Part shown: positions 37,337 to 46,261 of the stretch, piece after piece
How positions within the stretch are numbered: the first letter of the stretch is position 1
Layout of the letters: every line of letters begins with the position of its first letter
Source of the DNA: Calditerrivibrio nitroreducens DSM 19672
GTDB lineage: Bacteria; Chrysiogenota; Deferribacteres; Deferribacterales; Calditerrivibrionaceae
NCBI RefSeq assembly: GCF_000183405.1
Contig: NC_014758.1
Span: forward strand, 558,001 to 622,000
DNA length: 64,000 bases
Direction of reading: 5' to 3'
Notes under the pieces: model-generated
The model's database searches: none
What the model saw: only the letters and a program-made list of their open reading frames with translations
Told to the model about the DNA's origin: nothing
Program-made: the position numbers and the translations under genes

Positions 37337-37365
37337 ATTATAGAATGATTTTGTCTTTTTATCAA
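37337..37365 (-). promoter_or_regulatory. Promoter of ahcY
   Basis: On the minus strand TTGATA (37365-37360), a 17-base spacer and a perfect TATAAT (37342-37337), 26 bases before the chosen start. Confidence 0.72.
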
Positions 37366-37412
37366 TAAAAATATCAAAATAGTCTATAGTGGAGGAATAT
37401 ATAAAAATTTTA

Positions 37413-37454
37413 TTGACAGGTTTTGGTTGTTATGTTAGTAAGTGCTTACATACA
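37413..37454 (+). promoter_or_regulatory. Promoter with palindromic operator before the TetR/RND operon
   Basis: TTGACA at 37413-37418 is a perfect -35 box; the -10 region is poor (TAGTAA at 17 bases). A 22-bp imperfect palindrome at 37433-37454 has core GTAAG-TG-CTTAC with outer TGT/ACA pairs. It covers the -10 region and lies ten bases before the TetR start codon, so it is the likely autoregulatory site. Confidence 0.6.
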
Positions 37455-37464
37455 AGGAGGACAG

Positions 37465-38052
37465 ATGGATATAGTCAATACTAAAGATAAAATCGTAAAA
37501 GCAGCGTATGATTGTTTTTCCGAGAAAGGGTATAATGCGACAACTACTAAAGAGATTGCAAAAACTGCAGGGGTTTCAGAGGTGACCTTATTTAGATATT
37601 TTAGCACCAAGTCGGATATTTTTAAGGAGATGCTGAAAAGGTATTCATTTTTACCAGTTCTCTACGAGATAAAGATAGAGTCGGATGGAATCGATTTGCA
37701 GAATACGTTGAAAATTATAGCATTAAAATTTTACAACACACTTTTGGAAAGAAAAAATTTTGTTAAGATAATGTTGTCTGAAATTAACCAATATTCTGAA
37801 GAGATTATTGATATATATAGTAGTTTTATAGAGGAATTAGATTCTATGTTGATTAGTATACTTAAAGCAAAGAGCTATGATTTCAAACTTAAAAATCTCG
37901 ATTTAAAAATTACAGCCAGGGGGTTTATAGGGATGGTATATTCATTTTTTCTAACGAATGAAATCTTTTTACAAAAAAAGGTAGATGATAATGAATTAAA
38001 CGATGTCATAGATGCTTTTGTGGAGATATTTTTAAATGGAATAAAAGAATAA
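37465..38052 (+). CDS. TetR-family transcriptional regulator
   Basis: 195 residues from the ATG at 37465 (AAGGAGG ahead). N-terminal helix-turn-helix domain: KIVKAAYDCFSEKGYNATTT then EIAKTAGVSEVTLFRYFSTK (about 10-52), typical of AcrR-like repressors. The C-terminal ligand domain is diverged. It is first in the operon with the RND pump and probably represses it until a toxic ligand binds. Confidence 0.92.
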   Translation: MDIVNTKDKIVKAAYDCFSEKGYNATTTKEIAKTAGVSEVTLFRYFSTKSDIFKEMLKRYSFLPVLYEIKIESDGIDLQNTLKIIALKFYNTLLERKNFVKIMLSEINQYSEEIIDIYSSFIEELDSMLISILKAKSYDFKLKNLDLKITARGFIGMVYSFFLTNEIFLQKKVDDNELNDVIDAFVEIFLNGIKE

Positions 38053-38064
38053 TTGGAGGATAGA

Positions 38065-39291
38065 ATGTTATCAAAAGATTTTTTTAAGAAAATGTCATTT
38101 TTGGTTTTCTTTTTAGTAATTTTTGTAAGTGGATGTAATAGAGACAAGGGGGGGCAGCAGCCTCCTGCTGGGATGAGGATGATTATACCCAAGGTCAATT
38201 ATTTAGAAGTTAAAAGCGAACCCATAGTCCTTACCACTGAATTGCCAGGTAGGATATCTGCATTTCAAACTGCACCGATAGTACCGCAGGTGAGTGGTGT
38301 AGTAAAAAAACGTGTTTTTGTGGAGGGCACAGATGTAAAAAAAGGTGATCTCCTCTATATTATAGATACTTCTATATATGAATCAGCCCTTGAATCTGCA
38401 AAAGCATCCCTTGAAATGGCAAAAGCTAAGCTTCCTGCATTGGAAAAGCAGTTTGAAAGGTATAGTGAACTTATCAAAACAAAATCGATAAGTCAGCAGA
38501 CTTACGATGATACCCTTTCTGCATTGCAGCAACTCAAAGCAAACATAAAGCTTTACGAATCTCAGGTGAAAAGCGCCATGATAAACTTAGACCATTGCTA
38601 TGTAAAGGCTCCTATTTCGGGTAGAATAGGTAAGTCATTTGTTACGGAAGGGGCTACGGTGTCTGCTTATAATCCTAATCCTATGGCGGAGATACAGTTT
38701 TTTGATCCTGTTTATGTGGATATTCCACGCTCCACCTACGAAATTACAAAACTTAGGAAAAAGATTGAAAGTGGCACTATCAAATATAATAAAAATTTGA
38801 GCAATAAGATTAAGTTGATACTTGATGATGGCTCTTTATATCCTTACGAAGGGGAATTGAAATTTAATGATGTAACTGTGGATCCTTCAACAGGATCTGT
38901 TATTTTGAGAGCATCTTTCCCTAATAAAAATCAAACGCTGTTGCCAAGTATGTATGTAAGGGCGGTTATTAATGAAGGGGTAAAACAGAATGCTATTGTG
39001 GTGCCACAGGAAAGTATGCATAGGAATACCAAAGGGGAGCCTTTCGTCTACGTAGTGGGTAAGGATGGGAAAGTTGAAGTGAGGATGTTGGTTATTGAAA
39101 GAGCTATGCGAGATAAGTGGATTATCAGCAGTGGTCTAAATGTTGGTGATAAAGTTATCGTTTACGGTATTCAATACGTTAGACCTGGTATGCCTGTTAA
39201 TGCTGAACCTATTAATGCAGATAATGATAAATCTGGAGTTGATGGTTTAAACGATAATAAAAGTTCAGTTAAAAGATCCAATATCAATTAG
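38065..39291 (+). CDS. RND efflux periplasmic adaptor lipoprotein (AcrA/MexA type)
   Basis: 408 residues from the ATG at 38065 (GGAGGATAG ahead; a TTG start would add four residues). Lipoprotein signal MLSKDFFKKMSFLVFFLVIF followed by VSGC. Then barrel-sandwich halves (PIVPQVSGVVKKRVFVEGTDVKKGDLLY and APISGRIGKSFVTEGATV), a helical hairpin (about 110-170) and a membrane-proximal domain. It bridges inner-membrane pump and outer-membrane channel. Located 12 bases after tetR. Confidence 0.93.
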   Translation: MLSKDFFKKMSFLVFFLVIFVSGCNRDKGGQQPPAGMRMIIPKVNYLEVKSEPIVLTTELPGRISAFQTAPIVPQVSGVVKKRVFVEGTDVKKGDLLYIIDTSIYESALESAKASLEMAKAKLPALEKQFERYSELIKTKSISQQTYDDTLSALQQLKANIKLYESQVKSAMINLDHCYVKAPISGRIGKSFVTEGATVSAYNPNPMAEIQFFDPVYVDIPRSTYEITKLRKKIESGTIKYNKNLSNKIKLILDDGSLYPYEGELKFNDVTVDPSTGSVILRASFPNKNQTLLPSMYVRAVINEGVKQNAIVVPQESMHRNTKGEPFVYVVGKDGKVEVRMLVIERAMRDKWIISSGLNVGDKVIVYGIQYVRPGMPVNAEPINADNDKSGVDGLNDNKSSVKRSNIN

Positions 39292-39299
39292 GGGGATGC

Positions 39300-42200
39300 A
39301 TGTTTTCCAGATTCTTTCTGAAAAGACCTGTTTTTGCATGGGTAATTGCAATTTCGATAATGACTTTTGGTATTTTGGGGATAAAGTTTTTACCTGTATC
39401 ACAATATCCGGAGATTGCTCCTCCTCTAATTTCAGTGGAGGCATTTTACCCTGGTGCATCTGCCGAAACGGCGGAAAGTACCGTCACACAGATAATAGAG
39501 CAGAAGCTTACGGGGCTTGATGGACTTTGGTATATAAGCTCCAAAAGTAGCTCTTCCGGTCAGGTGAGAATAGAGCTAACATTTGCTCCTGGTACAGATC
39601 CGGATATTGCATGGTCAAAGGTACAGAACAAAGTTCAGCTTGCCACCGCCAGTTTACCTGATGTTGTTCAACAGCAGGGTGTCAAAGTGAGCAAGTCCAC
39701 AAGGAATTTCTTGCTCATAGTGGGGCTTGTGTCTGAGGATGGGAAATACGATGGAAAAGATTTAAGGGATTATGCCAAGTCGAATCTGGAAAGCATTCTG
39801 GCAAGAGTTCCAGGTGTTGGGGAAGTGGAGGTTTTTGGTACAGAATATGCGATGAGAGTATGGCTTGATCGAGATAGACTTATAAAATACAATCTAACGA
39901 TAGAAGATATTGTACAGGCTCTTAAATCTTACAACGCAGAGGTTTCCGCAGGTCAATTTGGGGCAGCTCCGGCGGTAAAAGGTCAGAAGCTCAATGCGAC
40001 AATTACGATAAGTCATTATCTTCAGACACCTGAAGAGTTCTACAAAATTCCGGTTAGAATAAACAAGGATGGTAGTACAATATATATTAGAGATATTGGA
40101 AAGGTTGAACTTGGTACTGATAGATACGACATCAACGCCACATACAACGGTAAACCTGTGGCTATGCTGGCGATCAGAAAACAATCATCAGCAAATTCCC
40201 TATCAGTGGCGGAAAATATTAAGAAGACATTGACAGAAATGAGTAGATACTTTCCCCAAAATGTAAAGGTTGTATATCCTTACGACACTACACCTTTTAC
40301 AAAAGTTGCCATAGATGAGGTTATAAAGACCCTTTATGAAGCGGTTATCCTTGTATTTATCGTGATGTTTGTGTTTTTGGGTAGTTTTAGAGCCACGATT
40401 ATACCTACCATAGCTGTACCTGTTGTGGTGCTTGGTACATTTGGTATCATATGGTTGCTTGGATTTACCGTGAATATGCTTACTATGTTTGCAATGGTTT
40501 TAGCTATAGGGTTACTTGTGGATGATGCGATTGTGGTGGTGGAAAATGTTGACCGTATTATGGAGGAGGAAGGTTTGTCACCCTATGAAGCCACCGCAAA
40601 GTCTATGGAGGAGATTACAGGGGCCCTTATCGGTATAGGGCTTGTACTTTCGGCGGTATTTTTGCCGATGGCTTTTTTCCCTGGATCCACAGGAATTATA
40701 TATAGACAGTTTTCCGTTACGGTGGCAGCTGCAATGCTTCTATCTGTGGTGGTAGCTCTGGTACTTACTCCGGTTTTATGCGCCACAATTTTAAAACCTA
40801 AGAAAAAAGGGGAAGAACATTATAAACATGCCTTTTTTATATTCAGACCTTTTTTAAGACTATTTGACTATATCTTAAATAAAGGTAGGAACCTATATGT
40901 AAAAATGGTAGGTTATACACTTGCAAAAAAGATAAGGTTTATAGTATTATACGTTGTTATAGTTGGGGTTACCGGTTATCTTTTTATGAATATGAAAACA
41001 GGTTATCTGCCCAATGAGGATCAGGGGATACTCTTTGTGCAGGCGATATTACCATCAGGGGCTACGATGGAGCAAACTGATACAGTTTTGAACAAAGTGG
41101 CTAAATATATCGAGGAGAATGAGAAGGGGTCAATAGAATCTTTTGCAGCAGTTACCGGTTTCTCCTTTGGGGGGCAAGCACAGAATGTGGGGCTCGGTTT
41201 TATTAAGTTGAAAGATTGGGAGAAGAGGAAGAGAGCTGATCTATCTGCTTCGGCGGTAGCTGGAAGACTTATGAGGTACTGCTCCACAATAAATGAGGCG
41301 ATGGTATTTGCTTTTTTACCACCACCTATTATAGAGCTTGGTAATGCAGCTGGTTTCGATTTTCAGATGCTTGACTACGGTGGAATAGGTTATCAAAAGT
41401 TAATAGAAGTAAGGAATCAGTTACTTTATATGGCTATGCAGGATAAAAGATTGGTGAGGGTAAGGCCAAATGGCATGGATCCGGTGGCACAATATAAAAT
41501 AGATGTGGATTGGGAAAAAACCGGAACTCTACAGATGCCTATTACATCTATAAATGCAAACATATCTGCTGCTTTTGGTGGGATGTATGTAAACAATTTT
41601 GTTAAAAATGGAAGGGTAAAAAGGGTTTATCTACAATATGACGCACCTTATAGGATGCTGCCTGAGGATTTGAATAAGATTTATGTGAGAAATGCTGAGG
41701 GGAAGATGGTACCTTTTTCATCTTTTGCTACTGGAAAATGGGTATATGGTGCTCAACAACTGGAACGATACAATGGCTTCCCATCCATTAACATTGTGGG
41801 GGAGCCTGTTTTCGGTTTAAGTTCCGGTGATGCTATAAAGATTATGGAGGAGCTTGCGGCAAAACTTCCAAAAGAGGTTGGATTTGCCTGGACTGGACTT
41901 TCTTACCAGGAGAAGATGGCCACAAGCCAGGGGCCCCTTGTGTATGGTTTTGCTATATTTGTTATATTTCTGGTGCTTGCTGCTCTTTATGAAAGCTGGC
42001 CTATACCTATAGCTATAATGTTGAGTATGCCTCTGGGGGTAATAGGTGGCATAATAGCCACAAAATATAGAGGTTTTGATAATGACGTCTATTTTCAGAT
42101 AGGTCTCGTGACGATATTAGGGCTTACAACCAAGAATGCAATTCTTATAGTTCAATTTGCAAGGGAAAGGATTGATGCCGGATATAATCTGCTGGATGCT

Positions 42201-42476
42201 GTGCTTGAAGCAGCAAAATTGAGGCTTAGACCTATTTTAATGACATCTTTTGCCTTTGGTTTTGGTGTGTTGCCTCTTGCAATATCAAAAGGTGCAGGTG
42301 CAGGTGCCCAAAATGCCATAGGAACAGTTGTAGTAGGTGGTACAATTGCATCTACGTTTCTTGCTACAATACTTATTCCTCTATTTTACGTCGTGATATA
42401 TAAATTACTTGGAAAACGTCGCAAAGAAGTTGACATCAAGTATGAAATCTATAAAGAATCAGGAGGGGTAAAATGA
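39300..42476 (+). CDS. RND multidrug efflux permease (AcrB/HAE1 family)
   Basis: 1058 residues, full length for AcrB homologues. N-terminal FFLKRPVFAWVIAISIMTFGIL, then FLGSFRATIIPTIAVPVVVLG. The proton-relay helix 4 keeps two Asp (AIGLLVDDAIVVVENVDR), and the paired helix 10 Lys region is in GLTTKNAILIVQFAR. The two large periplasmic domains are present. It expels hydrophobic compounds using the proton gradient. Eight bases separate it from the adaptor, and its stop overlaps the channel gene by 4 bases. Confidence 0.95.
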   Translation: MFSRFFLKRPVFAWVIAISIMTFGILGIKFLPVSQYPEIAPPLISVEAFYPGASAETAESTVTQIIEQKLTGLDGLWYISSKSSSSGQVRIELTFAPGTDPDIAWSKVQNKVQLATASLPDVVQQQGVKVSKSTRNFLLIVGLVSEDGKYDGKDLRDYAKSNLESILARVPGVGEVEVFGTEYAMRVWLDRDRLIKYNLTIEDIVQALKSYNAEVSAGQFGAAPAVKGQKLNATITISHYLQTPEEFYKIPVRINKDGSTIYIRDIGKVELGTDRYDINATYNGKPVAMLAIRKQSSANSLSVAENIKKTLTEMSRYFPQNVKVVYPYDTTPFTKVAIDEVIKTLYEAVILVFIVMFVFLGSFRATIIPTIAVPVVVLGTFGIIWLLGFTVNMLTMFAMVLAIGLLVDDAIVVVENVDRIMEEEGLSPYEATAKSMEEITGALIGIGLVLSAVFLPMAFFPGSTGIIYRQFSVTVAAAMLLSVVVALVLTPVLCATILKPKKKGEEHYKHAFFIFRPFLRLFDYILNKGRNLYVKMVGYTLAKKIRFIVLYVVIVGVTGYLFMNMKTGYLPNEDQGILFVQAILPSGATMEQTDTVLNKVAKYIEENEKGSIESFAAVTGFSFGGQAQNVGLGFIKLKDWEKRKRADLSASAVAGRLMRYCSTINEAMVFAFLPPPIIELGNAAGFDFQMLDYGGIGYQKLIEVRNQLLYMAMQDKRLVRVRPNGMDPVAQYKIDVDWEKTGTLQMPITSINANISAAFGGMYVNNFVKNGRVKRVYLQYDAPYRMLPEDLNKIYVRNAEGKMVPFSSFATGKWVYGAQQLERYNGFPSINIVGEPVFGLSSGDAIKIMEELAAKLPKEVGFAWTGLSYQEKMATSQGPLVYGFAIFVIFLVLAALYESWPIPIAIMLSMPLGVIGGIIATKYRGFDNDVYFQIGLVTILGLTTKNAILIVQFARERIDAGYNLLDAVLEAAKLRLRPILMTSFAFGFGVLPLAISKGAGAGAQNAIGTVVVGGTIASTFLATILIPLFYVVIYKLLGKRRKEVDIKYEIYKESGGVK

Positions 42477-43894
42477 AAATAGGGGTGATGGTACCGCTGT
42501 TGTTTCTTTTTTTTCTGTCATCATGTAGCTTTATCCCTGAATATACAAAACCAGATCTACCCATACCAGAAAAATTTCCCAAAGATGGGGTTTATACTAA
42601 TATAAATTTTGATAATAGTTCTGAAGTTTATAATTTAAAATGGCAGGAGTTTTTCACTGATGAAAAGTTGAAAAAGATTATCGAGCTGGGGCTTAAAAAC
42701 AACAAAGACTTGAAGATAGCTGCGTTTAATCTTGAATCTGCAAGGTTGATGTATGGTATTAAAAGAGCGGAGCTGTATCCATCTTTATATGGGTCTGGTG
42801 GTGTGAGCAGAAGTAGAGTATCTGATGATTTTTCACCAAAAGGGAAAGGGTCTCCACAGGATCAATACAGTGTAAATTTTGGATTAGCAGAATGGGAAAT
42901 AGATTTTTTTGGAAGAATCAGAAGTCTCAAGGAGAGTGCACTCGAACAATTTTTTGCCAGCAAAGAGAATAAAAGAGCTGTACAGATAGCACTCATTTCG
43001 GAATTATCCAGAAGTTATATCACGCTTGCGGTGGATAGAGAAAATTATAGTATTACAAAAAAGTTATATGATATAGCTCTTGAAAATTATAAAATGGTGC
43101 AGAGTCAGTATAACGTGGGGCTTGCTACTGAAATAGATTTAAATAGAGCCCAGATAGCTCTGGATACTATAAAAGTCAGCCTTTCGAATTTTGAACAAAT
43201 TATAGAGCTGGATAAGAATGCAATCAATTATCTGGTAGGGGATAAAGTGGATGAGTCATTACTTCCTGATGGATTAAATAATATAATGATCGATTTTTCC
43301 CCTAATCTCTCATCTGTTGTTTTGTTAAACCGTCCGGATATAATGGCTGCGGAGCATCAGCTAAAAGCTGCAAATGCAAATATTGGAGCAGCCAGAGCTG
43401 CGATATTTCCAAGGATTTCACTGCTGGCTGGTGTGGGTATGGCAAGCACCGAGCTTACAAGGTTATTTGATTCAGGGTCTCATACATGGAATATTGGTGG
43501 CAATATCTCCCTACCACTTTTTGATGCAAGAGTGTGGCAGGGGTACGAGCTGAGTAAGGTGCAAAAAGAACTTTATATTGCGCAATATGAGAAAACTATA
43601 CAGGCTGCTTTTAAAGAGGTAATGGATCTTCTTGTGGTAAGGGGGACAATAGACTCGCAGATACAAGCCCAAAAAAATCTCATAAATTCACTGGAAAAAA
43701 ATTACACTATTTCCAAACAGTTGTATAATCAGGGGGTGGAAAGCTTTTTCTCTGTTCTCGAAGCCACAAAAAATCTTCTTCAGGCTAAGCAAGCCCTCTT
43801 AAATCTTGAACTTGCCAAAAGGGTAAACCATGTAAGGCTTTATTCTGCTCTTGGTGGTGGGGGAAATTTTGAGGAGGAAGCTGAAAATAAATAG
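42473..43894 (+). CDS. Outer-membrane efflux channel lipoprotein (OprM/NodT family)
   Basis: 473 residues. Lipoprotein signal ending FLSSCSFIP, then the TolC-like double repeat. First half: LKNNKDLKIAAFNLESARLMYG with QYSVNFGLAEWEIDFFGRI. Second half: NRPDIMAAEHQLKAANANIGAARAA with NIGGNISLPLFDA. NodT-type channels form the outer-membrane exit of RND pumps. This completes a four-gene tetR-adaptor-pump-channel operon. No terminator hairpin is evident after it. Confidence 0.93.
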   Translation: MKIGVMVPLLFLFFLSSCSFIPEYTKPDLPIPEKFPKDGVYTNINFDNSSEVYNLKWQEFFTDEKLKKIIELGLKNNKDLKIAAFNLESARLMYGIKRAELYPSLYGSGGVSRSRVSDDFSPKGKGSPQDQYSVNFGLAEWEIDFFGRIRSLKESALEQFFASKENKRAVQIALISELSRSYITLAVDRENYSITKKLYDIALENYKMVQSQYNVGLATEIDLNRAQIALDTIKVSLSNFEQIIELDKNAINYLVGDKVDESLLPDGLNNIMIDFSPNLSSVVLLNRPDIMAAEHQLKAANANIGAARAAIFPRISLLAGVGMASTELTRLFDSGSHTWNIGGNISLPLFDARVWQGYELSKVQKELYIAQYEKTIQAAFKEVMDLLVVRGTIDSQIQAQKNLINSLEKNYTISKQLYNQGVESFFSVLEATKNLLQAKQALLNLELAKRVNHVRLYSALGGGGNFEEEAENK

Positions 43895-43994
43895 AGTGTA
43901 AATTACATCTACCCCAGAAGACAAGGAGAAGCAAAGATGAATGTAAGGCTTTTAGAAAATATATAGATTCTATTTTGTAAGTTTTTAGTTTACG

Positions 43995-44023
43995 TTGCAT
44001 TTGTGTTTAATTAAATATATAAT
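43995..44023 (+). promoter_or_regulatory. Promoter before the decayed ATPase gene
   Basis: A perfect TATAAT (44018-44023) stands 17 bases after TTGCAT (half matched), followed by GAGGT and the ATG of the broken gene at 44052. The rest of 43895-44051 shows nothing recognisable. Confidence 0.5.
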
Positions 44024-44051
44024 GATAAAAAGCCTTATGAGGTACTGATTT

Positions 44052-44295
44052 ATGAAAAAGCTACCAATAGGGATACAAAGCTTCCAAAAGATAAGAGCTG
44101 ATTATTATTACGTAGATAAAACTCATTATGTAAAGTTTGTGGATAAGGAGAAAGAGTAGACCGCATTAAAGCAGATAAAAGAAAAAAGGTGTTTCGAGAA
44201 ATACTATGGTAAAGTATAATGAGATATATCTTATAGGCATTGAGTTTGGCAGGGATAAGAGGAGTATTGTGGGGTTTTTGAGTGGGAAAAATTAG
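44052..44295 (+). pseudogene. Remnant of AAA-ATPase-like/PD-(D/E)XK nuclease protein (DUF1703 type)
   Basis: Frame 1 reads MKKLPIGIQSFQKIRADYYY then VDKTHYVKFVDKEKE and stops at TAG 44157. This is the characteristic N-terminus of the AAA-ATPase-like/PDDEXK_9 family. The same frame continues ALKQIKEKRCFEKYYGKV, then a one-base shift restores EIYLIGIEFGRDKRSIVGF up to TAG 44293. That is the family's C-terminus. Intact members are roughly 500 residues, so most of the middle is deleted, leaving only ends joined together with a nonsense codon and a frameshift. Confidence 0.8.
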
Positions 44296-44314
44296 AATTC
44301 TTGATTATTTTTGC

Positions 44315-44345
44315 TGTAGAGACGCCCAAATTGGGCGTCTCTACA
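44315..44345. repeat. 31-bp perfect palindrome (REP-like element)
   Basis: Two 15-base arms, TGTAGAGACGCCCAA and its exact complement, flank a single A. No T-run follows, so it is not a classical terminator. GTAGAGACG-type palindromes are found as dispersed repeats in several phyla. It is the only copy I see in this window, and it marks the border between the decayed gene and the restriction locus. The remaining bases to 44471 hold no gene; a weak TTGAGA/GATAAT pair may serve hsdM. Confidence 0.75.
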
Positions 44346-44471
44346 AGGAAAACTGTTAATAATTTTTAAGAGATAGAAAAGTGGTGGCAGTTTATACACT
44401 TGAGAGGATACTACCTATTTCGTAATTATGATAATATATTTTATAAAAATAAACTAAATGAGGAAATTTAT

Positions 44472-46001
44472 ATGGCAGAGCAAAAACAAAACATAGAATC
44501 TTTTGAACAGAGTCTTTGGAAAGCAGCTGACAAGCTAAGAAAAAATATTGATGCTGCAGAGTATAAGCATGTAGTTTTAGGACTTATCTTTTTAAGGTAT
44601 ATATCAGATGCGTTTGAGGATTTATATGAAAAACTTAAAAAAGGCGAGGGAGAATATTCTGGAGCAGATCCTGAAGATGTAGATGAATACAAGGCTGAAA
44701 ATGTGTTTTTTATTCCGCCCGAGGCTAGATGGAGCTATCTAAAAGCTCACGCAAAATCTCCGGAGATTGGAAAGATAATTGACAGAGCAATGGATCTTAT
44801 AGAAAAAGAAAATCCATCTTTAAAAGGTGTTTTACCAAAAGTTTATGCAAGAGGGAATATTGACCCCATAAGTATTGGAGGGCTCATTGACCTTTTTAAC
44901 AATATGGCAATTAATGAAGCAAAAGAAAAAACTTCGGACATATTGGGACATGTTTTTGAGTATTTTTTAGGACAGTTTGCTTTAGCGGAAGGCAAGAAGG
45001 GGGGACAGTTTTACACACCAAGAAGTGTTGTTGAACTTTTAGTTGAGATGCTTGAGCCTTATAAGGGAAGAGTTTTTGACCCATGCTGTGGAAGTGGTGG
45101 AATGTTTGTACAATCAGAAAAATCTGTTCAAGAGCATCAAGGGAAGATAAACGATATTTCAATTTACGGGCAGGAAAGTAATCAAACAACCTGGCGACTT
45201 TGTAAGATGAACCTTGCGATAAGAGGTATAGATAGCTCACAGGTAAAATGGAATCCAGAAGGGTCTTTTTTAAACGATGCACATAAAGATCTAAAAGCTG
45301 ATTTTGTAATAGCCAATCCACCTTTTAACGACAGTGATTGGAGCGGAGAACTGCTTAGAAAGGATGTTAGATGGAAATATGGTGTGCCACCTGAAGGGAA
45401 TGCAAACTATGCATGGATACAACACTTTATATTCCACCTTTCACCTTCAGGAAAAGCCGGTTTTGTTTTAGCGAAAGGTTCTCTTACCACCAAACAAAAT
45501 GCCGAGTATGAGATAAGAAAAAATATGATACAAGACGATATTATAGACTGTATTGTCAATCTCCCTCCGAAACTCTTTTTAAATACGCAGATACCAGCTT
45601 GTTTATGGTTTATAAGAAAAAATAAGACAACAAAAAAGGGGCAAATCCTGTTTATAGATGCAAGGGATATGGGACAACTAATAAACAGAAGGCAAAGAGT
45701 ATTAACAGAAGATGATATAAGAAAAATTGCGGATACATACCATAAATGGCAAAAAGAAGATGGAAGTTATGAAGATATAAAAGGCTTTTGTAAATCTGCT
45801 ACCATTGAAGAGGTTGCAAACCTTGATTATGTGTTAACACCGGGTCGTTATGTTGGGCTACCTGATGAGGAAGAAGATTTTGATTTTGAAGAAAGGTTCA
45901 ATAAATTAAAGGCTGAATTTTTACAACAGCTAAAAGAAGAGGAAAGATTAAATAGGCTTATTATGGAGAATTTAGAAAAGATAGAGATTGATGGTGCATA
46001 G
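44472..46001 (+). CDS. hsdM: Type I restriction-modification methyltransferase subunit HsdM
   Basis: 509 residues from the ATG at 44472 (AGGAAATTTA ahead); a TTG at 44400 would add an implausible extension. N-terminal helical domain (LWKAADKLRKNIDAAEYKHV), SAM-binding VFDPCCGSGGMFVQSE, and catalytic NPPF in DFVIANPPFNDSDW, typical for N6-adenine methylation. HsdM forms the methyltransferase with HsdS. The locus here is more A-rich in codons (AAA, AGA, ATA) than the neighbouring genes, consistent with horizontal transfer. Confidence 0.96.
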   Translation: MAEQKQNIESFEQSLWKAADKLRKNIDAAEYKHVVLGLIFLRYISDAFEDLYEKLKKGEGEYSGADPEDVDEYKAENVFFIPPEARWSYLKAHAKSPEIGKIIDRAMDLIEKENPSLKGVLPKVYARGNIDPISIGGLIDLFNNMAINEAKEKTSDILGHVFEYFLGQFALAEGKKGGQFYTPRSVVELLVEMLEPYKGRVFDPCCGSGGMFVQSEKSVQEHQGKINDISIYGQESNQTTWRLCKMNLAIRGIDSSQVKWNPEGSFLNDAHKDLKADFVIANPPFNDSDWSGELLRKDVRWKYGVPPEGNANYAWIQHFIFHLSPSGKAGFVLAKGSLTTKQNAEYEIRKNMIQDDIIDCIVNLPPKLFLNTQIPACLWFIRKNKTTKKGQILFIDARDMGQLINRRQRVLTEDDIRKIADTYHKWQKEDGSYEDIKGFCKSATIEEVANLDYVLTPGRYVGLPDEEEDFDFEERFNKLKAEFLQQLKEEERLNRLIMENLEKIEIDGA

Positions 46002-46006
46002 TGCAA

Positions 46007-46261
46007 ATGGAAAATCAGTTAGTTATTTTTGAAGATAGTGATAAAAAAATTGAAGTGCAGTTAAAAGAAGAGACAATATGGCTAAATCTTAATCAAATCT
46101 CTCTTCTTTTTGAGAAAGATAAATCTGTTATTTCAAAACATATCAAAAATATATTTGATACTGGAGAATTGGATAGAAATTCAACTGTTGCAAAATTTGC
46201 AACAGTTCAAATAGAAGGTAAAAGAAAAGTAAAACGGATAGTTGAGTATGAGATTAGATGA
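46007..46261 (+). pseudogene. Truncated RhuM-family protein (N-terminal fragment)
   Basis: 84 residues from ATG 46007 (GTG 46001, overlapping the hsdM stop, is also possible). The sequence, with ETIWLNLNQISLLFEKDKSV and NSTVAKFATVQIEGKRKVKR, is the conserved N-terminal DNA-binding-like part of RhuM (virulence RhuM/Fic-associated) proteins. Whole members are around 300 residues; here the frame ends right after the motif by running into the next gene, so the C-terminal part has been lost. Whether the fragment is still made is unknown. Confidence 0.75.

Noticed and set aside
37311-37464. SAH or SAM riboswitch before ahcY
   Set aside because: The region between the divergent starts is too short and holds the two promoters; no conserved riboswitch core is visible.
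44315-44345. Palindrome as a simple terminator
   Set aside because: There is no T-run on either side and the arms are perfect over 15 bases, more like a REP element.
44400-44471. Extended hsdM start at TTG 44400
   Set aside because: The extension is AT-rich non-conserved sequence, while ATG 44472 has a ribosome site and gives the normal HsdM N-terminus.
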